A DNA stretch of 64,000 nucleotides from Aldersonia kunmingensis (GTDB lineage Bacteria > Actinomycetota > Actinomycetes > Mycobacteriales > Mycobacteriaceae): the NCBI RefSeq assembly GCF_001646865.1, contig NZ_LRRB01000074.1:1-64000 (forward strand), in the 5' to 3' direction. Numbering within the stretch: position 1 is the stretch's first letter; each line of letters starts with the position of its first letter. Positions 10,276-19,607 of the stretch are shown piece after piece. The position numbers were made by a program, and so were the translations under genes. The notes under the pieces are model-generated. The model was not told where the DNA came from, made no database searches, and saw nothing but the letters and a program-made list of their open reading frames with translations.

Positions 10276-11058
10276 CTAAATCGCCCAGCGTGGCGGGCGC
10301 TTCTGGAGGAACGCCGTTATGCCTTCGATGGCCTCGTCGGTGCCGAAGAATAGCGCCGACCGCCGCGCCAATTCCTCTGCGTCCGAATCGAATCCAGCCA
10401 CCATCGCCGCATTCGCCAGCCGCTTGGCCTCTGCGAGCCCGACCGGGGACGCCTTGCCCAACTCGGCCCGCAAGCCGGCAACGGCCGCAACGGGATCGTC
10501 GGCGGCAATCGTGACAAGCCCGATGTCGACGGCGGTGGCAGCGTCGAACTTCTCCCCGGTCAGGTAGTACCGGCTCGCCGCGCGTGGGTCGAGACGAGGC
10601 AACAAGGTCAGCGAGATCATGAACGGTGCCACCCCGATTCGTACCTCGGTGAGTGCGAACGTGCTCGCCGGACCGGCCACCACCAAGTCGCACGCCGCGA
10701 CGATGCCCATGCCCCCGGCCCGCACATGCCCGTCGATCAGGGCGATGACGGGCTTGGGGTGCTCGACGATGCCGCGCAGCAGGTCGATCATCGCCCGCGT
10801 CCGCTCGTCCGCCGCAACCGCAGGGTCGGGGTTGCTCGCCGCGGACAAATCCGCTCCGGCGCAGAACGTGTTCCCCGCGTGGGTGAGCACGATCCCGCGC
10901 ACGGTGTCATCCGCAGCCGCGTCCGCGAGCGCCGCCGAAAGCTCGGTCACGAGCTTCGGCGAGATCGCATTGCGGTTGTGCGGCGAATCGAGCGTGACCG
11001 TGGCGAAGCCCGCGTCGACCGCGTAGCGGACGTACGGCTCAGTTGTGGTGTCGGTCAT
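10276..11058 (-). CDS. Enoyl-CoA hydratase/isomerase family protein (EchA7-like)
   Basis: 260 residues of the crotonase fold. NTFCAGADLSA gives the first oxyanion segment and GHVRAGGMGIVAACDLVVA the second; the position after G-M-G that usually holds a catalytic Glu must be judged from structure, since here it reads VAACD. Closest by gene order to echA7 (Rv0971c). In the operon it would hydrate the unsaturated acyl-CoA made after carboxylation, as in the leucine and acyclic terpene pathways, where the partner is a glutaconyl-CoA type compound. It lies 8 bp after the acyl-CoA dehydrogenase gene. Confidence 0.85.
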   Translation of the reverse strand: MTDTTTEPYVRYAVDAGFATVTLDSPHNRNAISPKLVTELSAALADAAADDTVRGIVLTHAGNTFCAGADLSAASNPDPAVAADERTRAMIDLLRGIVEHPKPVIALIDGHVRAGGMGIVAACDLVVAGPASTFALTEVRIGVAPFMISLTLLPRLDPRAASRYYLTGEKFDAATAVDIGLVTIAADDPVAAVAGLRAELGKASPVGLAEAKRLANAAMVAGFDSDAEELARRSALFFGTDEAIEGITAFLQKRPPRWAI

Positions 11059-11066
11059 CGGCTGCC

Positions 11067-12227
11067 TCAGTACGACTTCGGCAGGCCCAGCGAATGCTGT
11101 GCGACGAAGTTGAGCACCATCTCACGGCTCACGGGCGCGACCCTCCCGATGCGTGCGCCGGCAAGCATCGACGCGAGGCCATGCTCCTTGGTCAAACCGG
11201 AACCGCCGTGAGTCTGGATGGCCTGATCGAGCGCCTTGATAGCGGCTTCCGCGGCGGCGTATTTCGCCATGTTCGCCGCTTCGGCTGCGCCCATCTCGTC
11301 GCCGCTGTCGTACAGCACCGCGGCCTTCTGCATCATCAGCTTGGCGAGCTCGGTCTCGATCTTGATCTGCGCCAACGGGTGCGCGATGCCCTGATGCGCG
11401 CCGATAGGCGTCTTCCACACGGTGCGCTCGTTCGCGTAGGCGACAGCACGATCGAGGGCGTAGCGCGCCATGCCCACCGCCATCGCAGCGCCGAGAATGC
11501 GCTCCGGGTTGAGGCCGGCGAAAAGCTGCATCAGCGCAGCATTTTCGGAGCCGACCAACGCATCCGCCGGCAGCCGAACATCATCCATGAAAAGCAGGAA
11601 CTGGTTGTCCGGCGAGATGATGTCCATCTCCATCGGCTGCGCGACGAAGTTCGGCGTATCGGTGGGCACGATGAACAGGGCAGGCTGCAGCTTGCCGGTC
11701 TTCGCATCCTCCGTACGACCGACGATCAGCACCGCCTCGGCCTGGTCGACACCGGAGATGAAGACCTTGCGGCCGTTCAGGATCCACTCGTCCCCATCAC
11801 GGCGGGCCGTCGTGGTGATCTGGTGCGAGTTCGATCCCGCATCGGGCTCGGTGATTCCGAAGACCATCTTGGTGGAGCCGTCCGCGAGGCGCGGCAGCCA
11901 GCGGTCCTTCTGGGCGTCGGTCCCGTACTTCGCGATGATGGTGCCGCAGATCGCCGGGGACACCACGACCAGCAGTAGGCCCGCACCCTGCGCGGCGAGT
12001 TCCTCCTGCACGAGTGCGAGTTCATAGATACCGGCCCCGCCGCCGCCGTACTCCTCGGGCAGGTTGACGCCGAGGAAGCCGAGCTTGCCCGCCTCATCCC
12101 ACAGTTCGGTGAGCGGCTCGTGGTTGCGGCCCTTCGCCTGCACGTAGTCCCGGTAGTTGTACTTCTGCGCCAGCTTGGCAACGGCGGCGCGCAGTTCGCG
12201 CTGTTCCTCGGTTTCGATGACGGTCAC
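11067..12227 (-). CDS. Acyl-CoA dehydrogenase (FadE12-like)
   Basis: 386 residues, the standard length. FAD-binding and substrate motifs are visible: VFGITEPDAGSNSHQITTTARRDGDEWILNGRKVFISG in the middle beta domain and QTHGGSGLTKEHGLASMLAGARIGRVAPVSREMVLNFVAQHSLGLPKSY at the end. It oxidises an acyl-CoA at C2-C3 and passes electrons to ETF. Together with the second dehydrogenase at 15865 it suggests two oxidation steps or two substrate classes. Placed between the hydratase and the carboxylase alpha genes, as in Rv0972c. Confidence 0.9.
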   Translation of the reverse strand: MTVIETEEQRELRAAVAKLAQKYNYRDYVQAKGRNHEPLTELWDEAGKLGFLGVNLPEEYGGGGAGIYELALVQEELAAQGAGLLLVVVSPAICGTIIAKYGTDAQKDRWLPRLADGSTKMVFGITEPDAGSNSHQITTTARRDGDEWILNGRKVFISGVDQAEAVLIVGRTEDAKTGKLQPALFIVPTDTPNFVAQPMEMDIISPDNQFLLFMDDVRLPADALVGSENAALMQLFAGLNPERILGAAMAVGMARYALDRAVAYANERTVWKTPIGAHQGIAHPLAQIKIETELAKLMMQKAAVLYDSGDEMGAAEAANMAKYAAAEAAIKALDQAIQTHGGSGLTKEHGLASMLAGARIGRVAPVSREMVLNFVAQHSLGLPKSY

Positions 12228-12254
12228 AGTTCCTCCAGGTTTTCCGGACGTCGG

Positions 12255-14264
12255 TTATTGGGCTGCGTGTGCTTCGGCGGTGGGATCTTCGACCACTGCC
12301 AGGACGGCGCCGACATCTACCTGTCGGCCGACTTCGGCGTTGAGTTCGGTGAGCACGCCGTCCGTCGCCGAGCAGATCGTGTGCTCCATCTTCATGGCCT
12401 CGAGCCAAAGAATCGGTTGTCCCGCGCTGACCCGCTCGCCCGGCTGAACGGCCACGCGAATGACCGTGCCGGGCATGGGCGCCAGGAGCGATCCCGCACT
12501 CACCTGGTCGGCTGGGTCGACGAATCGCGGCCGCCGGGTAAGGGTCACCGGTCCGAGTGGCGAGTCGACACACACCAACGACCCGTAGCGCGAAACCTCG
12601 AATCGCCTTCGCACGCCATCGATCTCGAGGACGACGCGATCCGGAGCAGTCTCGATCACCGCGACACCATCGTGGCCGACCACGTCGACGCCCGATCTCG
12701 CTGCCCGGTAACGCACTTCGTGCACCGCGCCCGAGACGTTCTCGTACGTCTTGACCTGTGCATCGCTCGGCATATTGCGCCAACCGCCCGGCAGCCTCGC
12801 ACCGACGCGGGCCGCGGCACGGTTGGCGGCAGCATCCGAAAGAGCCGCTGCGACAGCCGACAATGCCTCGTTCTCATCGCTGACGACACTTGCCGCCAAC
12901 GTGTCCAGGCCATGCCGGTCGAAGAACGCGGTGTCCGTGTCACCGGCCAGGAACGCCGGGTGACGGAGCACGTTGATCAGCAGGTCGCGGTTGGTGACCA
13001 GGCCGTGAATCCGCGCTCCGGCCAATGCGTTCGCGAGAAGGCGGGCGGCCTCGGCGCGGGTTTCGCCGTAGGAGATCACCTTGGCGAGCATCGGGTCGTA
13101 GTACACGCTGACCGCGGTGTCGTCCTGCACGCCGCTGTCCAACCGGATGCCCGGCGAGCCCGGGTTCTCGAACTCCACGGTCGCGGCCGGAACATCGAAG
13201 CTGTTCAGGTACCCGCTCTGTGGACGCCAGTTGTGCGCCGGGTCCTCCGCGTAGAGCCGCACCTCGATCGCGTGGCCGCGTTTCGCGGGCTGCTCGGCCG
13301 GCAGCCGGTAGCCACTGGCGACCTGCAACTGCAACCGGACCAGGTCGAGACCGGTGGTGAGTTCGGTGACTGGATGCTCCACCTGCAGGCGGGTATTCAT
13401 CTCCAGGAAGTAGAAGTTGCCGTTCTCGTCCGCGAGGAATTCGACGGTGCCGGCGCCGAGGTAGTCGATCGCCTCCGCCGCCAGCCGCGATGCGTCGAAA
13501 AGCCGCTCGCGCATGCCGTCAATGCGTTCGACCAGCGGCGAGGGCGCCTCTTCTACGACCTTCTGGTGACGACGCTGAATCGAGCACTCACGTTCGCCGA
13601 CCGCCCACACCGTCCCGTGCGCGTCGGCCATCACCTGGACCTCGATATGGCGACCGGTCTCGAGGTAACGCTCGCAGAAGACGGTCGAGTCGCCGAACGC
13701 CGATTCGGCCTCCCGGCGGGCGGCAGCGAGCTGTCCGGGCAGTTCGTCGAGGGTCCGCACGACGCGCATACCACGACCACCGCCACCCGCGGACGCTTTC
13801 ACCAGCACGGGCAGATCTGCCTCCGAAACCTTCGTGGGATCGAGTTCGGCAAGTACCGGCACCCCCGCGGCGTCCATCATCTTCTTGGACTCGACCTTGG
13901 AGCCCATCGACTCGATGGCCTCGACCGGCGGGCCGATCCAGGTCAGTCCCGCGTCGAGTACCGCGCGGGCGAATTCGGCGTTCTCCGAGAGGAATCCGTA
14001 GCCGGGGTGGATGGCGTCGGCGCCGGACGCCCGGGCGGCGGCGATGATCAGATCGGACCGCAGGTACGTCTCGCCAGGAGTGTTGCCCGGCAAACGAATT
14101 GCGGCATCGGCCTCGGCGACATGCGCGGCTCGCGTGTCCGCGTCGGAGAACACGGCGACAGTGCCGAGACCCATGCGCCGGCAGGTGGCGAAGACGCGAC
14201 GGGCGATCTCGCCTCGGTTGGCGACGAGGACTCGGTTGATGTCCCGATCGACGATGTCTGGCAT
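12255..14264 (-). CDS. accA2: Biotin-dependent acyl-CoA carboxylase alpha subunit (AccA2-like)
   Basis: 669 residues. The biotin carboxylase domain occupies about 1-450: INRVLVANRGEIARRVFATC at the start, the ATP-grasp Gly-rich loop KASAGGGGRGMRVV and EMNTRLQVEHPVTE. A BCCP domain closes the protein with the biotinyl motif LEAMKMEHTI near residue 635. I use the ATG at 14264, 5 bp after the beta-subunit stop; upstream residues are not family-like. With the beta subunit it would carboxylate a branched or terpenoid enoyl-CoA (methylcrotonyl-CoA or geranyl-CoA type). Symbol follows M. tuberculosis order (Rv0973c). Confidence 0.92.
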   Translation of the reverse strand: MPDIVDRDINRVLVANRGEIARRVFATCRRMGLGTVAVFSDADTRAAHVAEADAAIRLPGNTPGETYLRSDLIIAAARASGADAIHPGYGFLSENAEFARAVLDAGLTWIGPPVEAIESMGSKVESKKMMDAAGVPVLAELDPTKVSEADLPVLVKASAGGGGRGMRVVRTLDELPGQLAAARREAESAFGDSTVFCERYLETGRHIEVQVMADAHGTVWAVGERECSIQRRHQKVVEEAPSPLVERIDGMRERLFDASRLAAEAIDYLGAGTVEFLADENGNFYFLEMNTRLQVEHPVTELTTGLDLVRLQLQVASGYRLPAEQPAKRGHAIEVRLYAEDPAHNWRPQSGYLNSFDVPAATVEFENPGSPGIRLDSGVQDDTAVSVYYDPMLAKVISYGETRAEAARLLANALAGARIHGLVTNRDLLINVLRHPAFLAGDTDTAFFDRHGLDTLAASVVSDENEALSAVAAALSDAAANRAAARVGARLPGGWRNMPSDAQVKTYENVSGAVHEVRYRAARSGVDVVGHDGVAVIETAPDRVVLEIDGVRRRFEVSRYGSLVCVDSPLGPVTLTRRPRFVDPADQVSAGSLLAPMPGTVIRVAVQPGERVSAGQPILWLEAMKMEHTICSATDGVLTELNAEVGRQVDVGAVLAVVEDPTAEAHAAQ

Positions 14265-14269
14265 GCGGC

Positions 14270-15868
14270 TCACATCCTGAAGACGCCGAAGCTTTCGGCG
14301 CCTGCGATCGGGGCGTTGTGCACGGCCGACAGGCACATGCCCAACACCGTGCGGGTGTCGCGGGGGTCGATGATGCCGTCGTCGTAGATACGGCCGGACA
14401 GGAACATCGGCAGCGATTCGGCTTCGATCTGGTTCTCCACGGCCGCTCGCATCGCGGCATCAGCGGCCTCGTCGAACGGCAGACCGCGAGCCTCGGAGGC
14501 GGCGCGCCCGACGATGGAAAGGACGCCGGCGAGCTGCGCCGGACCCATCACGGCGGACTTGGCACTCGGCCAGGCGAACAGGAATCGCGGATCGTAGGCG
14601 CGGCCGCACATGCCGTAATGGCCGGCGCCGTAGGACGCACCGAGCAGCAAGGAAATGTGGGGCACCTTCGAGTTCGACACGGCGTTGATCATCATCGCGC
14701 CGTGCTTGATGATGCCGCCCTGCTCGTACTCCTTGCCGACCATGTATCCGGTCGTGTTGTGCAGGAACAACAGTGGCGTGTTCGCGCGGTTCGCAAGCTG
14801 AATGAACTGCGCCGCCTTCTGCGCCTCCTCGGAGAACAACACGCCGCGATGGTTCGCGAGAATGCCGATCGGATAGCCGTGCAGCTCGGCCCATCCCGTG
14901 ACCAGGCTCGAACCGTAGAGCGGCTTGAACTCGTCGAAATCGGAACCGTCGACGATCCGTGCGATCACCTCGCGGGGATCGAACGGCACCTTCAGATCCG
15001 ACGGCACGATCCCTACGAGTTCCTCCGCGTCGAACAGCGGCTCCAGCACCTCGGCGCGGGGCGCCGGGCCCTGCTTGCGCCAGTTGAGCCGCCGCACGAT
15101 CGACCGGCCAATACGAATCGCGTCCTGTTCGTCGACGGCAAAGTAGTCGGCGAGACCCGAACGGCGCGCATGCATTTCGGCACCACCGAGCGACTCGTCA
15201 TCGGACTCTTCGCCGGTCGCCATCTTCACCAGTGGCGGCCCGCCCAGGAAAACCTTGGAGCGTTCCTTGATCATCACGACGTGATCGGACATGCCGGGGA
15301 TGTACGCGCCGCCCGCAGTCGAATTCCCGAACACCAGCGCGACCGTCGGAATGCCCTTGGCCGATGCGCGAGTGAGATCGCGGAAAAGCTGCCCGCCAGG
15401 AATGAAGATTTCCTTCTGCGTCGGCAGGTCCGCGCCGCCCGATTCGACGAGCGAGATAACCGGCAGCCGGTTCTGCTCGACTATCGCATGGGCGCGAAAG
15501 TTCTTCTTGATCGTCCATGGGTTGCTGGTACCGCCGCGCACGGTGGGGTCGGTGGCGATGATCATGCATTCGACGCCCTCGACGATGCCGATCCCGATCA
15601 CCACGCTCGCGCCGACTTGGTAGTCACTGCCCCACCCAGCGAGCGCACACAGTTCGAGGAACGGCGAGTCCTCGTCGACGAGCAGGTCGATACGCTCACG
15701 GGGAGTTAGCTTGCCGCGCTTACGATGTCGGGCCAGCTTGTCCGGACCGCCGCCTGCCACCGCCTTTCCGAGCTCGACTTCCAGCTCGGCGAGCTTCGTG
15801 GTCATCGACTCGGCGGCGCCGCGGAACTCCGCCGAGTCCGGGTCGATTGTCGAATGCAGCACCGTCAT
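14270..15868 (-). CDS. accD2: Acyl-CoA carboxylase beta subunit, carboxyltransferase (AccD2-like)
   Basis: 532 residues with the two crotonase-like halves of a carboxyltransferase. GGTSNPWTIKK and SGGADLPTQKEIFI mark the N-terminal acyl-CoA site, while HNTTGYMVGKEYEQGGIIKHGAMM and GASYGAGHYGMCGRAYDPRFLFAWP form the biotin site. This pattern is the MCCase/GCCase branch rather than propionyl-CoA carboxylase. The GTG/ATG starts overlap neighbours tightly (ATGA with the upstream dehydrogenase). The AtuA-like gene nearby makes a terpenoid substrate thinkable, but methylcrotonyl-CoA remains possible. Confidence 0.92.
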   Translation of the reverse strand: MTVLHSTIDPDSAEFRGAAESMTTKLAELEVELGKAVAGGGPDKLARHRKRGKLTPRERIDLLVDEDSPFLELCALAGWGSDYQVGASVVIGIGIVEGVECMIIATDPTVRGGTSNPWTIKKNFRAHAIVEQNRLPVISLVESGGADLPTQKEIFIPGGQLFRDLTRASAKGIPTVALVFGNSTAGGAYIPGMSDHVVMIKERSKVFLGGPPLVKMATGEESDDESLGGAEMHARRSGLADYFAVDEQDAIRIGRSIVRRLNWRKQGPAPRAEVLEPLFDAEELVGIVPSDLKVPFDPREVIARIVDGSDFDEFKPLYGSSLVTGWAELHGYPIGILANHRGVLFSEEAQKAAQFIQLANRANTPLLFLHNTTGYMVGKEYEQGGIIKHGAMMINAVSNSKVPHISLLLGASYGAGHYGMCGRAYDPRFLFAWPSAKSAVMGPAQLAGVLSIVGRAASEARGLPFDEAADAAMRAAVENQIEAESLPMFLSGRIYDDGIIDPRDTRTVLGMCLSAVHNAPIAGAESFGVFRM

Positions 15869-17013
15869 GCCTGGAACCCCAATCGCTTGGCGGCCAGCCC
15901 GTTGAGGATCTCGGTGGTGCCGCCGCCGATGCCCAGAATCCGGATATCGCGGTACTGGCGCTCCACCTCGGAATCACGCATGTAGCCGGCCCCGCCGAAC
16001 AATTGCACAGCCTGATGGGCAACCCATTCGGCTGCCTCGACGGCAGTGTTCTTCGCGAAGCACACCTCGGCGATCAGGTCCTGCTCCCCCGCGTTCGCAC
16101 GCTCGATGACCGACCTGGTGTACACCCGGGCGACATCGACCTTGCGGGCCATCTCGGTGAGCGTGTTCTGCACGGCCTGGCGGCTGATCAGCGGCCGGCC
16201 GAAAGTCTCACGGTCCCGGCACCATTGCACGGTCAGGTCGAGGCTGCGCTGCGCCTGCGAGTACGCCTGTACCGCCAGGCCGGCCCGCTCGCTGACGAAG
16301 GCCATCGCGATCTGAGCGAATCCACTGTTTTCGGCGCCGACGAGGTTCCGCACCGGCACCCGGACGTCCACAAAGCTGAGCTCGGCGGTGTCCGAAGCGA
16401 GCCAGCCCATCTTGTCGAGCTTGCGGCTCACCGTGAATCCCGGTGTGCCCTTTTCGATTACCAGCAGTGAAACGCCACCCGCACCCGGGCCGCCGGTGCG
16501 CACCGCGGTGGTGACGAAGTCGGCGCGGCAGCCTGAGGTGATGAAGGTCTTCGACCCGTTGACGATGTAGTCATCGCCATCGCGACGAGCGCTCGTGGTC
16601 AGGTGGCCGACATCGGAACCGCCGCCGGGTTCGGTGATGGCCAGCGAACCGATGAGGTCGCCGGCGAGAGTGGGCCGCACCCAGCGGTCCACCTGGTACG
16701 GGTCACCCGCGACGATCATGTGCGGCACCGCGATCCCGAGAGTGAACAGCGACGCGAACGCGCCGCCGGAGGCTCCGGCCTGGTGGAACTCCTCGCACAC
16801 GATCGCCGAGTCGATACCGTCGCCGCCCTGGCCGCCCACCGACTCCGGGAATGCGACGCCGAGCAGGCCGAGTGCGGCGGCCTTCTTGTGCAACTCGCGC
16901 GGCAGCTCTCCGTTCCGCTCCCACTCCGCGAGGTCCGGCAGGATGTCGCGCTCGACGAAACCGCGCACGGTCGCGCGCAATTCACGACGTTCGGGGGTTT
17001 CCCAGATACTCAC
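15865..17013 (-). CDS. Acyl-CoA dehydrogenase (FadE13-like)
   Basis: 382 residues from the GTG at 17013, which overlaps the stop of the AtuA-like gene as GTGA; longer upstream frames are out of family. LAITEPGGGSDVGHLTTSARRDGDDYIVNGSKTFITSG and the C-terminal QLFGGAGYMRDSEVERQYRDIRILGIGGGTTEIL are classical; this C-terminal block fits the isovaleryl/citronellyl-CoA dehydrogenase group. It probably performs the first oxidation before carboxylation. Confidence 0.9.
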   Translation of the reverse strand: MSIWETPERRELRATVRGFVERDILPDLAEWERNGELPRELHKKAAALGLLGVAFPESVGGQGGDGIDSAIVCEEFHQAGASGGAFASLFTLGIAVPHMIVAGDPYQVDRWVRPTLAGDLIGSLAITEPGGGSDVGHLTTSARRDGDDYIVNGSKTFITSGCRADFVTTAVRTGGPGAGGVSLLVIEKGTPGFTVSRKLDKMGWLASDTAELSFVDVRVPVRNLVGAENSGFAQIAMAFVSERAGLAVQAYSQAQRSLDLTVQWCRDRETFGRPLISRQAVQNTLTEMARKVDVARVYTRSVIERANAGEQDLIAEVCFAKNTAVEAAEWVAHQAVQLFGGAGYMRDSEVERQYRDIRILGIGGGTTEILNGLAAKRLGFQA

Positions 17014-18725
17014 GAAAGCAACTCCTCGGGGATATCGATGTGTCGGGAACGCAGCCACTCGCCGAGTCCCTTGGCCTGCGGATCGAACCGGGCCTGATAG
17101 GCCACACCCGGTCCGAGAATGGATTCGATGACGAAATTGACCGCGCGCAGATTCGGCAGCACATGCCGCGTAATAGGTAGGGACTCCGCCTCGGGAAGCA
17201 TGCGTCGCACCTCGTCTACCGTGAGCGCGTGCACGAGCCAACGCCACTGGGCGTCGGTGCGCACCCACACCCCGATATTGGCGTTGCCGCCCTTATCGCC
17301 ACTGCGGGCCGCGGCCACTGTGCCGAGCGGCACACGACGAGTCGGGCCGGGCGCCAACCGTTCCGGGAGCGGCGGCGTCTCGACCTCGGCAAGCTCGAGG
17401 GTGTCCGTGGCCGGTGCGATAGCAACACGGTCGCCATCGGGCAGCACCGCGATATGCGGGACCTCGGCCGCAGGGACGTAACCCGGCGTGTAAACCCCGT
17501 AGGGCGAACCGTTTCCGGGCGACGATGTGAAAGTGGCACCCGGGTAGCTCGCGAGCGCGAGTTCGACGGCGACGTTGGAGAATGAACGGCCCACCTTGTT
17601 CGGGTCCTGGTCACGCACCACGCAGCGCAGCAGTGCGCTGGCCTGCTCCTCGGTCTCGGCATCGGGCCGGTCGAGCCGCGCCAACGTCCAGTCGAGTTCG
17701 GCCGGACGATCGGTCAGCCAGGACTCGAGCTGCTTTCGGGCGAGCTCGGCCTTCGCCTCGATATCGAGTCCGGTGAGCACGAAGGTCATCTCGTTGCGGA
17801 ATCCGCCGATCGAGTTGAGCGAGACTTTGAGTTGCGGCGGCGGCGCCTCGCCGCGAACGCCGCTGACGAGAACCCGGTCGGGGCCGTCGGAGCTCAACGA
17901 GATGGTGTCGAGCCGGGCGGTGACATCCGGACCGGCGTATCGCGCACTCTGGATCTCGTACATCAACTGTGCTTCAACGGTATCCACGGTGACCACGCCG
18001 CCGGTCTGCGCGTGCTTGGTGATCACGCTGCTGCCGTCCGCGCGCACCTCGGCGAGCGGGAAGCCCGGCCGACCGAGATCGGCGAGCTCGGTGAAGAACG
18101 AGAAGTTGCCGCCGGTGGCCTGGGTTCCGCATTCGATGATGTGGCCGGCCACGACCGCTCCCGCGAGCGCGTCGTAATCGTCTCGACGCCAACCGAAATG
18201 CGCGGCTGCGGGACCGACCACCAGCGCGGCGTCGGTAACCCGGCCGGTCACCACGACATCGGCGCCTGCATCGAGACATGCCGCGATCCCCCAGGCACCG
18301 AGGTAGGCGTTCGCGGTCAACGGTGTGCCGAGGCCGAGTTCGGCGGCACGCGAACCGATGTCGTCGCCCTCCACATGTGCGATGCGCGCGTCGAGGCCAA
18401 GCCGCTCGGCGAGTTCACGTAGCCGGTCCGCGAGCCCGGCCGGATTGAGCCCACCGGCATTGACCACGAGCCGCACCCCACGCTCGAGCGCGAGCCCGAG
18501 GCAGTCCTCGGCCTGACGCAGGAACGTCTTCGCGTAACCGAGTTCGGGATCCTTCATCCGGTCGCGGCCGAGGATCAGCATGGTCAGCTCGGCGAGGTAA
18601 TCGCCGGTCAGCACATCGAGTTCGCCGCCCTCGAGCATCTCGCGCATCGCTGTCAGGCGATCGCCGTAGAAGCCGGACATGTTGCCGATCCGGATCAGAT
18701 CCGGTTGCGCCGCAATCGCGGTCAT
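17010..18725 (-). CDS. AtuA-like protein (acyclic terpene utilisation AtuA, DUF1446)
   Basis: 571 residues. The domain starts at IRIGNMSGFYGDRLTAMREMLEGGELDVLTGDYLAELTM, the DUF1446/AtuA signature, and continues to EARTG-like segments; the C-terminal part (from about 470, VPLGTVAAARSGDKGGNANIGVWV) is the second conserved AtuA domain, here fused in one chain. In Pseudomonas, AtuA is needed for citronellol and geraniol use, but its reaction is not known to me. The ATG at 18725 overlaps the stop of the upstream gene (ATGA). In order it equals Rv0976c. Confidence 0.85.
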   Translation of the reverse strand: MTAIAAQPDLIRIGNMSGFYGDRLTAMREMLEGGELDVLTGDYLAELTMLILGRDRMKDPELGYAKTFLRQAEDCLGLALERGVRLVVNAGGLNPAGLADRLRELAERLGLDARIAHVEGDDIGSRAAELGLGTPLTANAYLGAWGIAACLDAGADVVVTGRVTDAALVVGPAAAHFGWRRDDYDALAGAVVAGHIIECGTQATGGNFSFFTELADLGRPGFPLAEVRADGSSVITKHAQTGGVVTVDTVEAQLMYEIQSARYAGPDVTARLDTISLSSDGPDRVLVSGVRGEAPPPQLKVSLNSIGGFRNEMTFVLTGLDIEAKAELARKQLESWLTDRPAELDWTLARLDRPDAETEEQASALLRCVVRDQDPNKVGRSFSNVAVELALASYPGATFTSSPGNGSPYGVYTPGYVPAAEVPHIAVLPDGDRVAIAPATDTLELAEVETPPLPERLAPGPTRRVPLGTVAAARSGDKGGNANIGVWVRTDAQWRWLVHALTVDEVRRMLPEAESLPITRHVLPNLRAVNFVIESILGPGVAYQARFDPQAKGLGEWLRSRHIDIPEELLS

Positions 18726-19531
18726 GACGCCGTCCGGTCCGACTCGAATTGACCTGGCGCGCGGCCGGTTCCGGGTGGCCCGGCAAATGCCTGTGCCAGC
18801 CCGAGCCACTGGTCCGCATCGGCACCCGTCGCGGTCAGGTCGAGATCATCGCGGTGCCGCCGCTGGGTCACCAGCAGGCAGAAGTCGAGCGCTGAACCGG
18901 AGACGCGTTGCTGCGCGTCCGCGGGTCCCCACGCCCACAGCGATCCGTCGGGAGCCTTCAACTCGACGCGGAACTCCTCGGCGGGCGGGGTCAGTTGGTG
19001 CACGCTGTACGCGAAGTTGCGAGTGCGCACGCCCAGGTAGGCGACATGCTGCATGCGATTGCTCGGTTCGCGGGTCACACCGAGCGCGTCCGATACGTCC
19101 TGTCCGTGCGCCCAGGTCTCCATCAGCCGCGCGGTGGCCATCGACGTGGCGCTCATCGGCGGACCGAACCAATCGAGTTTCTGACCCTGCGGAACCACGG
19201 CAAGTGCGGCGCCGAGCCGGGACCGTCCATCGCGCCACCGGGTCAGCAGATCCGCGACCGGCATGCGCGCCAACTCGTGCGCGGCCTCGTCGACGAACCC
19301 GGTGGGATTGCTCCACGCCGCAGTAACGATGTCCGCGAACGCCTTGGGGTCGGTCGCTGACGCGAGCGCAGCCTCATCGGTCCACAGGAGGTGAGCGATC
19401 TGTTCGGTCACCGTCCAGCCGGGTGAAGGCGTCGACGCCCGCCAACCGGCGTCGTCCAGCCCGGTAACCACCCTGTCCAGGTCGTCGCCCTCGCTGCTGA
19501 GGTCATCGAGAATCGTTGCGAGATCCGCCAC
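18722..19531 (-). CDS. TIGR03084/DinB-like, mycothiol-associated family protein
   Basis: 269 residues from the GTG at 19531 (VADLATILDDLSSEGDDLDRVV). The N-terminal four-helix part carries PSPGWTVTEQIAHLLWTDEAAL and METWAHGQDVSDALG, the metal-ligand pattern of the maleylpyruvate isomerase N-terminal/DinB group. The C-terminal half fits actinobacterial proteins named TIGR03084 with no assigned reaction. As first gene of the acyl-CoA operon it may act on a glutathione- or mycothiol-linked intermediate. That role is a guess from family and place; the operon position is seen directly. Confidence 0.8.
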   Translation of the reverse strand: MADLATILDDLSSEGDDLDRVVTGLDDAGWRASTPSPGWTVTEQIAHLLWTDEAALASATDPKAFADIVTAAWSNPTGFVDEAAHELARMPVADLLTRWRDGRSRLGAALAVVPQGQKLDWFGPPMSATSMATARLMETWAHGQDVSDALGVTREPSNRMQHVAYLGVRTRNFAYSVHQLTPPAEEFRVELKAPDGSLWAWGPADAQQRVSGSALDFCLLVTQRRHRDDLDLTATGADADQWLGLAQAFAGPPGTGRAPGQFESDRTAS

Positions 19532-19607
19532 TCTGCCGCTCCGCAGTGCATGGGGAGCACCGCTCCCGTGGTTCGAAGTGGCACCAGCATCACAAAGGCC
19601 TTCAAAA

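Noticed and set aside
12120-14387. Plus-strand open frame of 755 codons across accA2
   Set aside because: Antisense to a complete biotin carboxylase; no family motif in its translation.
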